Shown here: positions 34,024 through 45,560 of the stretch, one piece after another
How the letters are laid out: each line of letters opens with the position of its first letter
Position numbering within the stretch: the stretch's first letter is position 1
From: Pyrenopolyporus hunteri
Lineage: Eukaryota; Ascomycota; Sordariomycetes; Xylariales; Hypoxylaceae
Assembly: GCA_902806595.1 (NCBI GenBank)
Contig: CADCXC010000046.1
Coordinates: 310,001-374,000 of the forward strand
Direction of reading: 5' to 3'
Length of the DNA: 64,000 nucleotides
Position numbers and translations under genes: made by a program
Notes under the pieces: model-generated
What the model was told of the DNA's origin: nothing
The model's database searches: none
Seen by the model: only the letters and a program-made list of their open reading frames with translations

Positions 34024-37000
34024 TAGGTATGCAAAGATACCGGCAGCCTTGTGGAATTTACTACTATGACATAGTAGTAGTTGGAGCCCGCATCGTTACA
34101 TTTTCTACGTTGACAAGTTACGCCAAGGCTGTTGTTTGCAGAGTTGGTAGGAGGGTTATCATCGGCACTCCGGTATCAGTGTGTCGTATCTTTTTAATCT
34201 ATTATTACCTATACTAATGAGTCTATATTTCCCTTCAAGAATTATCAATATCCGGATGTTCTGCTTTCGGAGTGTGAAATGTTCGGCATCCCGAATTCGG
34301 GAAAAGGCCTAGGTAACACAGATAATTTATAACTTCGATCGCGCAGTAACACAGTTAGGTAGAATAGAGGACGCCACATGATGCCTATGGACAGTCCGAT
34401 ACTTATGTATGGTATGCTAATATGAGGGTTGCCGATCAGTAAACTAGCAAACTGCACATGTATGGCAGGTGGTAGAGGTAAAATCGCGATCATCTCTGAC
34501 CCCTCCAACCGCCACATGTCGACTGGGTTATAGGACTGCTATCTGATACCACGACGCACTGTCTTTTTTTCTTATTATTTTCACATAGTAGTTTTCAGAA
34601 ACGAAGATCATCGGAAACAAGGAATGCGAAATGTCTTGGCCGCGACACGGATTCTCACTCGGTAGAAGCGGAAGCGGCTGATACGACACGATCTGTACTA
34701 TAAATGCTTGAAATGGTATCGCATAGGGAGCCCGAGCGAAAGGGGTAACACAAACGAGAGTTGTATGTACCTGGGTTTGTACATAGTATGGGAGTCAATT
34801 ATCAAGTGGCAGGGAAAAAAACAAACTGCAAGCAGGCTCTCAACTCCCATCTTATTACTGATTAGGCACTAGATGAGGCATGGGTACGGTATTTGTGGCG
34901 CGGGCTGCATCTCTGAGAATAGCATAATACCGCTGTTATGTGGTACTTCCCTATCGGCTGTGCTGTCAGTGTATGGATCAAGTACTCTGTTATACGCACT
35001 AATGTCCGATGGTAGAAATAAAGACAGGCCAAGCATTGAGCGGTTGCACTGCCAAGAGTCTTGGAAGAGGCGCCGAGAAACTAGAAGGACACCCAAGACT
35101 TCTTGTCGATGCCGATTATCCGGGGCGATGGGAGCAGGAAAAAGTAACCTCGAAGCATATGAAGGTAGCAGACAAGTATATACAAAGTCTCGAGCGAAAA
35201 AGTTTAGAGTTTTGGCGTTGAGATTTATAGGTCTGAATACATGGGACGAAGTGAAGCTTGTGTATGCGTGTTGTGTGTGTAAGTGTAATGGACGTGTACC
35301 GTACTAGTAGATGCTGTACATGTATTTGCGTTACACCCGCAAGAGCCTAAAACCGATTAGATATTTTTAAAAAGAAAAGGTTTCGAAAGTTATTATTAGT
35401 CTATGTATCTGCTTGCTTCCTTCTGGTCGAATTTACCTACCTTTTTCAATTAGACTCTACTTCGCAGGTACGGGTAGGTACCTACTTGTTGTGCGACGCC
35501 CTACGGCTGTGGAAAAGGGAAAGCCGGGGTTTATCTACGGCATTAAACTCCGACTGCATTTGGCAGCCAATCTACCTTAAACGTTACTGATTACTGAATT
35601 TAGCTTAGCCAGGATCTCTCGCTCTGGCTCCTATTTCACCTTTAATTGGCTCTTTAAGGCAGTTGAACAGTTCTGTAACGTGCCTACGACGGGGTTGCAT
35701 GCACCCCTCGTATACCTGCATGTAGACAGGTAGGTACCGACCAAACTACCGATATGGAGGAGGAGGATAGAAAATATACAAAATATAAAAAGGGAGAGAG
35801 AGAAAGAAGATAGTGAAGCGAAGTAGTTGTCAAATGCGCATCCGCCTATGCAGTTGAGTGAGTTGTAGGCAAAAGAGTATCGGAAACATGGACCCAGGTA
35901 CCTGTGTTAGTGGAATAAGCGCCCTTATAACCTAATGGAAGCCACCCTCATTACCTATAATATAACCGGCGCAGCTACATGTAGGTACCTTGATGACTTC
36001 ACCTCCCCTGATACTACATACATGTACGCAGCTACCATCCTACGTAATTCTGCCTTTCTTAAGTACCTAGGTACGCAACTATACTTATACGCCTGCATCT
36101 AACAAAACTCCGGAGTCCATCGATACACTTCTATTACTCGGTAGGTAGTTAATGAATCAGAAAATACAAAACACTAAAAGATAAAATAATAAAATAATAA
36201 TAATTAAAAAAAGGCGGCTGAATTTGGTGGATCTCTCGATCCTGGTCTGGTCCCCAGTCCGCGTCGCTTCAGCGCGCAATAAGAACCCAGTACATAATAC
36301 ATAATACATAGGTACACAGTCCCCTCTCCAATTCTCGCCAAGCCGCCGTCTTCCCTGACTATACGGGGGGATCCATTCATCGACCAAATCACATCAATCC
36401 TGTTCGCCAAGTCTTTCATCGTCGAGACCTACTGTATTGCACCTAAACCCCCCCCTCCCCTATTATATCCTCCCTCTTTAGAAAAAAAATCCTCCAGCTT
36501 CCCTTTTCTCTCTCTTTTCCCTTTTTTGCGCCTCTGCCGTTTGTCTGAGTCTGTAGGAACTGACCTCTAATCCTGTCTTTCTCGATCTTTTTTTAACCCT
36601 CCTCCCATTTAATATCGCCGACCCTTCCCTTAGACCCTTGAGTGGGAATCTCGAGCGAAGCGTCCTGTATCGCGTGTATATCTATGCGTGTGTACATGCG
36701 CCAATAATATCCCTATCAGTGTAATACATATCATCTCTACCTACATACCTACATATCTTCTAGGTACCGGGTCGGGACGATTTCCTTCGAGCTATCGTTC
36801 ACAACATAACCGCCCCTTTAGTCGGTTGCGCAACGCCACCTCCCACTCCTATCGACTCAGGGCGCATATCATTAAATCTAGTCCCGCTTCTCCCCTATGC
36901 TGCGCGCGTCCGAAAACAACACAGATTTGAGTCGTAACATTCCAGCTTCGCTCGCCCCCTCCCCCTCCCGTCCGTCGCGTACTTAGGTAGCCGGCTGGGA

Positions 37001-37129
37001 CATCCGGACTACGGCACCAACTTCGATCCTCTGGCAAGGGAACACTTCAACGCCGGGTCCGCCCATCAAGGCATGACATAACGAAGTCGCCGTAACTCCG
37101 TCCTAGCGATCTCGCGACAGTTTATCACC
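34024..37129. other. Intergenic with pyrimidine-rich promoter region
   Basis: No gene before 37130. The stretch 36430-36640 is CT-rich, as in many fungal promoters, and probably serves the acyltransferase-3 gene. AGGTACCTA-type motifs cluster at 35465-35490, 35725-35740 and 35975-36075. Confidence 0.5.
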
Positions 37130-38804
37130 ATGGCTATCGGTAAAGAAGGAAACGTCAAATGGGTCGATGTGAGTAGAGCCCTTCTTCACTAGCATTGTTG
37201 GGACATAGAAGCAGGCCGGTCCCTAGCGAATAATCTATCCGTCGGGTCTGAAGCTGTAGCCCTCGAGGATCGAGCGTAGGACGTCATAACAGGGTTTGGC
37301 ATCGGGCTTTAAAAGGTCGCCGGCCTACGAGGATATAGAGTTCGTATATCGCTTACGTATCGAACGTCACACCCAATTCGGATCAGAGTTCTGGCTATAT
37401 ACGGGATGGGATGAAAAGCGCAAATTTAACTTTCAACTACTATTCTCGGAAGTGTAATAGCTAACAGTATCATCTCCGTATATAGGGTTTCCGCGGTTTC
37501 GCATCGACCCTCGTAGTCTTAACTCACATCGCCAGATCTTTTGATGGCGACCTCTTCCTCCCGGCCTCTTCGAATGGCGCTCCGCCTCGGGTCATGCAAT
37601 TACCCTTCCTACGTATCCTCGTTCAAGGTCGTATCGGTGTCACTATCTTCGCCTTCGTTACCGGCTATGTCTGCGCTTTAAAGCCTATCAAGCTGTACCG
37701 ACAGAATAGCCAGGAATCCGCTTTCACGTCTATCGCTAAATCTGCTCTCCGTCGTGTCCCTCGACTGGTCATACCATGTGGCCTCGCGACCGTCATCATC
37801 TGGATAATGGCAAACTTGGGAATGTTCTTGGTTGCGAAACAGAGCGATTGTTGGTGGTGCGGTAAGACCGCACCCGATCGCCAGGCTAGCGTCTTTCTAT
37901 CGGTTAAGCATCTGATCTCGAACATCATCTCGACATGGACGCGAGGTCGAAACGCATACGACGGCAACCAGTGGACGCTTTTGCCCTTGCTTAAGGGAAG
38001 TATGCAGGTTTACATCTTCATCATTGCTACGTCGTACATTCGACCGCAAATCAGGATGCTTTTAAGCTTGATGATGTATGCCTACTTCTGGATTGCAAAC
38101 GATTGTACGTCCCCATCCCCTCCTTAACCTCGGTGACCCCTGATACTAATTGCGCAACAGCGGCTTTTGGAATGCAGTTCTTCTGGGGCGTCTTCCTCTG
38201 CGACTTACAGAACCACCCTCCAGCCAACGAGTGGCTTACCCGCCGTCCGAGGGTCTCGCAGGTTTTAGCTGGAGTCTTCATGTTTCTAGGTTTCTACATT
38301 GCCTCTTATCCCGAAGGGCACCCGGAATGGGCGACCTGGTCACGTTACCAATTCGCGGTTCTAAAGCGCATCCTTCCCAAGGACCCCGATTTTCCCCGAT
38401 TCGCTTCCGGAATTGGTCTGGAATTGATCACCCTAGGCTTGCATTTCAGTCCTACCTTACGTGATATTCTATCCAGCAAATACTTCCTCTGGTTTGGTAA
38501 ACAGTCATTCGCGGTTTATCTCCTCCACGGTCCGCTCCTTCGAAGCGTTCTCTGCTGGATGGTATACGGAATCCACGTACCGCCGCCAATCACCAACGAC
38601 AAAGGCGAAACGATCCACGGCACGCTCATGTTCCCCGGCATGTGGCGTCTCATGATAGCCTTGCCATTCTGGATTCCTCTGAATTACGGTGCTGCGATGC
38701 TGTGGACAGGCTATGTCGACCCGTGGTGCGCAACTCTCACAGAGAAGATCGTAGGGAAGGTTATGCTGGCACGTGACGAAAAGGGTGTCCTCTTACCGCA
38801 ATGA
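37130..38804 (+). CDS. Acyltransferase-3 family integral membrane protein
   Basis: Exons are 37130-37168, 37486-38104 and 38161-38804, with introns of 317 and 56 nt, all in phase, giving 433 aa. The first exon encodes 13 residues (MAIGKEGNVKWVD). The joined start WVDGFRGFASTLVVLTHIAR matches the PF01757 opening (a D-G-x-R-G core followed by the H of the first helix). HIGRI-like signals follow: RILVQGRIGVTIFAFVTGYV, and later FGMQFFWGVFLCDL and FLWFGKQSFAVYLLHGPLLR, with the family's late H. Eight to ten hydrophobic segments are visible. Relatives move acyl groups onto sugars, sterols, lipids or secondary metabolites at a membrane. No partner gene is near, so the substrate is unknown. The long first intron could hide a further small exon. 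Confidence 0.9.
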
Positions 38805-41800
38805 ACTCGCGGTGTTTAGTCGTCTCGAAACCCGTAATCGCTACGATAATGCTAGACGACGAGACGAACGACGTCTCAGGGGCACTCGCAGAGCGAATTC
38901 CCCGGGAGAACGCCATAACCAGTTCGATCCTCTACCCCGCTTCGCAACCTGCTTTTTATCCGCGCTGGATGGATGCTATCACCCCAGCACTAACAATATA
39001 CGACGCTCTTCGCCATATCCTCCGCAAAAAAGCTCTTCTGTGTGTATAGCTCTTTTTTGCAACGCTTGTGTTGGAGTTTCTGGAGTAAAATAGGATTGGT
39101 CATGGGATTGCATTGATCAAGGGGCATTAAGGGGCATTTAACAGCTGAAGGGGCATCGCAAATAACGACCCCAGCGCTGTTTAACAACTAATTTTCTATA
39201 CACGGCCGCAGCGTCGGCACGCATCGGGAGATAGAAAGTCGTGCAATGTTTTTGAGTGGCTTGCAACGGTTGATACCCATGATGATGAAAAAAAAGGCAG
39301 AACTTAGACAAGACGTCGGGATAATGCTGCATGATGCGTCGAGCGGCATCCAGGCCTTAATTCAGATGAATTTCTGTCTGCCTTGCGGCTCGATCATGAT
39401 CTTTTCTTGGTATAGGTCACGGAAATGTAGTCTGAAGTGCCTATCGAGAGGTTTTGGCATAGACTCTACTTTCTCTCCATAGTCAATACAATTTGTCCTA
39501 CACATTCTACCGACTTTAAATGCATTGCTAACCATTAAGTAACCAACCTACCTATATAACGCGCCTATATTACACCTAACACCCAGATATGTGTTCTCTT
39601 TCATCTCCCAACAGATTCCGATAAGTGTAAACAAGTTTGCACAGCCTCGCACAGCAGGATGATAACGACCAACACTAAGGAGGGGATAACATACCGGGGG
39701 GTATTAACCAACTTGCAGAGGCATAAGATAACACCCCAAATCCTCCAGTCCGTGATCTCGTATAATAATCGCATGAATCGCATAGGTACGCCAGATAGAT
39801 ACCTACCTAGCTATACCCTAAACAAAAGTAGGCTACTCCACGTAAGCCAGAGATCGGGCCGTATTTGATTTCTTGCATATGACGTAACCGCAATCAATCG
39901 GTTCCAGGTCGTCGGGTTAATGCAGTGAACAATTTCAACTTGCCTAAATAGGAAGCCCAGCCTGCGACGTGCAACCCTCTCTACATGCCCTCTGCTGCCC
40001 TGTGTTAATTACCCGCGAAGCTTGGCTATTTGTAATGATTACGTACATGAATTCGACTTGTTATACTATATATAATAGGTAGCTTCTGCTTGTAGGACTT
40101 ATATCTAGTCTAAGGAGAATGCAGATGCTTAAATCTGTAAACGGCGTTGGTGACTTAGGGAGCTTAGAGCCCATTTACAGATATCGTTTAAAAGTGGGGG
40201 AAGACACAACTCAAGAGTATCATCACCATCACCGTTATTCTATCTATCGAGAAACTAGGTACCGACACGGGAATCCTCTATATTTCCTATACATTTATAT
40301 AAATAGAATTCATTGACGTTATACTTAGACTTAGCCCCGTCAGATCTCATTTGCTGTACCTGCGCATAGAATCATCGCACTTCTAAGGTAAAAAGTTTCC
40401 AAATACATGGATTCAGGGTTCATAGGCTTAAGTGAAAGTTAAGGTATAGGCGACTACTTTGAGGGTGAAACATTCCAAGTCGGATTTTTAATAGTCTTTA
40501 CTAATCCCTTTCACTCAGCTTTCATAACCCGAAACTAACGTTGACTATATAGAAATATAGGTACTGCTTTCTATAGGTGTGGTAAGTTGATGCGTAAAGA
40601 CAACGGGCCTCACCAATTCATTAATATGTAAATTTATCTAGGTAAGTACCACTATTTAGAGAGTTGTTGAAGCCAGATGATAAGTATATAGTTAGATATT
40701 GACTTGGTTAAACAAAGGAAAATTAGAAATGACACTAGTAGCGGCGGCTATGGAGCACCAACGAAAAGTTTAAGATTAACAAAACTAATGGTATAACATT
40801 ACCGATTAATCCAGCTACAACCTTGTACTTCTAAACTTTTAGGGTTATATCCTGAATTTATGACTAACTTCCCGTGGGAGTCGGCGTTAACACCATCTAA
40901 ATTATGTTAAAACTTGAATTAGCATTGACACAAATGATTACTTCCGGGAGCATCACATATTCAATAAGGCTCCCCATGGAATCCCATTATCAGGATGTGA
41001 GGTTTGGGAATGAAGAACGGTATCCTCCCTGCATGACGATACAGTTGCTTTCTCACCACCTAGTCAGCTTTGCGATAACTATACGAGGGTTTCTCCTAAA
41101 AACGGGACTCACAGATCCTACTCAGACACTTCCGCCTCTTCAAGCCGTACGGTCCACTCCCACAGCTGGGTGGACGGCCCCGTTGATTCATAGGTAGGTG
41201 GCCTAATCCCGGATACTCAAGGCTTTAGGCGAAATTGTCAACCATTATATTCTCGCCGATGATCCATATCATGGCTTCAAGTAGTATGTCTTGAAGTTGT
41301 GCTTAGAGCGGGTGGGGTATAGATGGAATGGATTCCCTGTGAGTAAGTTAACAACCAGATTATTCATGGGACTCATCAGCCATGGCCATACAGTGTCTAT
41401 AAGATAACACAGAAGTCTATTCTTACTCGTTTAATTATTGTAGCTACCACAAAACCATCGAGCGGAGGATCAAGAGAGTTATTTCCCGAAGACTCCGAAT
41501 GTCATGCATTCCCCCCAAGGTTAGCTGTTAGTCTCGGGAAGGATTTGATAACAATACGACGCACGCGCCGCCAACATTTCCGGTTACTGGCGGGGATTCC
41601 CTCGGGGTCTAGACTCGGCGAGGCGTCTGTTGTCCGAATAACAAGATACCGAAATCGTTTGATAACATCCCCGCGTAGATTCGCGCTGAGCGGGCCGGAA
41701 TTAAGACACCCTTGCTGGGTATTCCGCGGAGAGCTATTTTCATTATGGCGAACAACGGTCCAAGGCCTAGCCAAGCTAAAGTGATCTATGAAGGAGAACC

Positions 41801-44640
41801 CAGAGAAGGGGACTGTCCGAATGTACGAAACAGGAATCCCTGAATTGAGGGCATTCATCGTATGATATCGGGGATCCGCTTGTCCCGCGTACGGCGAAGA
41901 AAAGACCGCTACAACGGGAATGACCGACCCTATTAGAAATAAACATCAAGAATCGCCGATGGGGATCCGAATTGGAGTTGAATTGGAGTAACCATGATTA
42001 CCTAGTTATCCTTGTAGGATGAAGCTCATTACTGAGTTTATTTCGAGGTTATTCTACGTAAACCCGCCACCAACCACATCACAGACAAGACCCGCGACAG
42101 GCGCCAAGGAAACGACGACGTAAGTCCTGAAAATCTGGGAATTATCAACAGGCGGCCATTTGAAAGCCGGATATACGAGTAAACCGACTTTGAGGGCTTT
42201 AATAGGGTTAGAGAAGTCGGAGAAGGGGTCATGGATCCAGGTAGCCATAGTTCTAGGTCGTCCGAGCGGAACTCATTCAAGATGTACGGCTGATTACCTA
42301 AGACACTGAATTCTGTGCGACGCCTTGAGTTTTTATGGAAGATCGAGTCTCCCTTAGTCGGCTAGGTTAACTTGGGTAGCGAACTGTTCTAAGAAGTCAG
42401 CTTCGTCATTATCACTGACCAGGATCGTCGAAAACGTCGTAGTATGAAAGGGGAAGGGGTACTGTTCTCATCGTTATTACCGTCTTCGAGATCGGAATCA
42501 AGGCGTTTTGGAGACAAGGCCGGGAAGTGTCACTATGGTCCGAATACCCGTATATCCCCAAGCCGAAAAACGCCGCGCTGATCTTGGCGCTATTACGCAT
42601 AGCGATACTTAAGATCTATCCTTCTATAACGGAACTGAAGGATCTTACGAAAATCTTGCTTAGGAAGTAAAAAGGAGAGCAATGTAACATGGGGGGTTAG
42701 TAATGGATGGCGTCGAAAGAATACCTACCTACCTATGGCGCGAACCAGGCGATGCTTACTCGAGATGAGATGCCGGCTACACGGATGTGCGTTCGTATAA
42801 TGGCGTTAATGAGGCGGACTCCATGTAGCAGTATTGATCATTGGGTGCCGCTGTGGAACTTTATTTCATGCATTTAACTCCTGGATAGTTCACGATTGGA
42901 GAGTCGGGGTGGTGCAAATCCGGATGGCGGAACTTACGCGTATATGCATCTCGGAAGCCTTTCCGCATGCAAGTGCTTGATTAGGTTGATGTCTTGGAGC
43001 CCTCAGCCTTACACACTTTACTTATTGCTCATCTCTCGGAATTCTTCACACCGATCAAGAATCTTCACCGGTTCGTCGTGATGGAGAGTGTTATGTGTTA
43101 GGGTGGAACCTTCGAGGATCCTGCCGTATGCATAAGCCTCGCCGTGGCGTCGTGTAATGATGTTGGCTGAACATTTCCGCCAGTTGGGATTCGAGGCTTG
43201 CCTATGGTCTGGTTCAGCCATGCTCGGGGTTGTAACCCAACGATCCTCAGTGTCTGAGTGATTTTTCTTTTCTTTTGCTTTTTTTGAGTGAATTGGTATG
43301 TTGTTTGCTGACGAGCTGATGCGGTCCCGACCTATTTGTCTGGTAAGGGCGACCATCAAGGGGGACCACATGGACGATAGAGCGCGTATGATATGCAAAT
43401 CCGTACATATTTAGGTATACTTAGGTAACATTAGCTGGCAGGTCGTCTCTTCATACTTGTCCTCAACCAGGAATTATAGCATGGCTGACAGCTGCCGTGA
43501 GATTTTAATAAAAAGGCCGGCCAACTGGATGCTGTTCCCCGGCGTGGGAAGTGTCGTCCAATGTTACACAAAGCTGCGTTCTCGCCTGTCGGCGTCGGGA
43601 AGGGTCAGATTCGATTCCTCGAGCCAGAGAAGGCGTTGACCCACGGGCTTTGCGATTGGGTCGTGGGTTCATGAGTTGCAGGACTCACGTCAGCAACCGC
43701 AGCAGAATCAAGGAAGCCTGCGTGACGTGAGACGAACTGTTCGCGGACTTACTATGTAACACGTTATCCGCCACTCTCTGCTGCGCTGTGTCCAAATCGG
43801 ATCCCACAATGCCCAGGATCGTCAGATATGTTGTGCTCGCTAGTCCCCGGGCGGACGGTCAGCCCAGTCCCAACAGGATGGGTCCCGAATCCCGTCTCCG
43901 AGATATGATGACGGTGGCATACATGTATGCACAACAGGGACGCTATGGTCGACAACGCGACCCTCCAACAGGTTCGTACCCAAACGGATATCATGCCTTG
44001 GTGGGGAACGGGCCGAAAGAAGAGAGATATGGAACAAAAAAAGAAAAGCCCAAAAAGCAGAAAGAATAAGCACTCAACTTCAGGAATTTGGTCCAGGGTA
44101 GTTACGGACAAGAGACAGTTGCATGTAATATATGTAATGCATGATGCCTATGCAGGCCGATACCCAACGTAGGCGACGGGAGATGTAGGTGCGACGCGAA
44201 GAAGTGATGCTTTCGATCACACATACCTACATTGCCTACATTGCCTACATTGCCTACATACACGTCTACCGCCGAGGCGGTATGTAGGCGTCCAAGATGG
44301 AAAATGCGGAACGTAGGAGGGCGAAGCAACATGTAGGCTTGATTCGTCGAGTAAGTCTTCTTGTTGCTGCTGTTGCGTTGCTATCGTGTTGCTATCGCCA
44401 GGTGGAGCGCCGTCGGAACACCAGCTTCGATATGTTAGATCAATGTCAAAATCAATGTTTACATGGATGTAATTGTTCAGTCATCCGCACTTAAAAATAA
44501 ATAAAGGCCCTAAAGAAAATAAGGTCGCTCGCTAAGTTGCTAGGTCCGCTCTGTGCCCAGGTGTATCCGTAGAATCAATTATCTTACCCAGGTCCCCCTA
44601 ACCCAAGTCGTGCGAAGTGTAATTGTTCAATGTTCTTTTA
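38805..44640. other. Intergenic, 5.8 kb, no gene seen
   Basis: Only short frames. Minus-strand stretches at about 41500-41860 and 42040-42600 look slightly gene-like in scattered frames but have no recognisable motif and no workable splice chain. A 9-bp tandem repeat lies at 44226-44260. Confidence 0.45.
44226..44260. repeat. Tandem repeat of CCTACATTG
   Basis: About 3.9 copies of a 9-bp unit, near identical. Confidence 0.8.
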
Positions 44641-45138
44641 GGTGAAGCCACCAGACCGGGTAAGGTACCGTAGCGGCAAAAGGTAGGTAGATGGAACGGT
44701 CTTTTTTTTGGAATGGTTTTGCAACGGGTAACGTTCCGTAGATTTAAAGCTTCTCATTGGTCAAATTTCGAAATATAGTGGGGCGCGACTTGGTTGCCAG
44801 GTTTCGCGGTTGAATCCTGGCAACAAATCGGCGTTACCATTCCAAAATACGGTATCGTTCCATAATTATAAATCGTTCCATTTAAATTTTTTAAAAAATC
44901 GATTTTATTTATACGATTAATAATATCTAATATTATATAAAGGTAATTTTATTATTTAAAAAAATAAAAATAAAAATGAGAAAATAAAAAAATAAAAAAA
45001 TAAAAAAATAAAAAAATAAAATAGAAAAAATTTCACAAGTAACAAGTTGGTAGCGGTAACATCGGGTCACATACCGCGTAACAAAATAAGTAACATTAAT
45101 TACGAAAGACATAATAGAAATAAGTAACAAGTAACAAA

Positions 45139-45240
45139 TACATGTTACGGGTAACAAAAATATATGTTACGGGTAACAAATACATGTTACGGGTAACGAG
45201 TACATGTTACAGGCAGCAAATATATGTTACGAGTAACAGA
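45139..45240. repeat. Tandem array of a 20-bp unit with palindromic core GTTACGGGTAAC
   Basis: Five copies of a unit like TACATGTTACGGGTAACAAA with a few changes. Single GTAAC copies continue to both sides (45048-45140 and 45240-45255). Confidence 0.8.
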
Positions 45241-45331
45241 AATAGGTAACAGGTTCTGGGGAAAAAGTGATATATGATACAACTAGCGTAAACCTTATAT
45301 TAAGGTTTAGGCATATCCCTGTCACGCGCGT

Positions 45332-45402
45332 AAGCCCTGTAGTGTAATGGTAAAATCCGTAGAAAATATCCGTATAGGTTAAGGTTCGATTCCCAGCAAA
45401 TG
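45332..45402 (+). other. tRNA-like sequence with A and B boxes
   Basis: TAGTGTAATGG (45340-45350) fits the pol III A box, and GGTTCGATTCC (45383-45393) is a perfect B box at tRNA spacing. The stems do not fold into a full tRNA, so this is a decayed tRNA or the head of a SINE. Just before it, CCTGTCACGCGCG (45319-45331) resembles a tRNA-Asp anticodon arm. Confidence 0.45.
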
Positions 45403-45560
45403 TAAAAAAAATTAATTCTTTAATAAAATAATAAAAATAATAAAATAATAAAATAAAATAAAATAAAATAAAATAAATAATAAAATATAATAGAATAATA
45501 TAATAAAATAAAATAGAAAAAAAAAATATTTTTTTTTTTTGAAACGTTTCTTATTTGGAA

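Larger units (their letters stand above)
44880..45560. repeat. AT-rich repeat island with GGAACGATTT inverted edges
   Basis: Very AT-rich DNA with AAAAT and A7T microsatellites (44950-45020 and 45420-45530). It is bracketed by GTTCCA/GGAAC motifs: ATCGTTCCAT near 44870-44882 on the left and GGAACGATTT near 45576-45586 on the right, in opposite orientation. It contains the 20-bp tandem array and the tRNA-like stretch listed separately. It is probably a degenerate transposon or SINE composite; no coding sequence survives. Confidence 0.5.

Noticed and set aside
41502..42600. Minus-strand frames at 41.5, 42.05 and 42.4 kb that might chain into a decayed gene
   Set aside because: No conserved motif and no set of donors and acceptors that keeps frame. 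Too weak to call.
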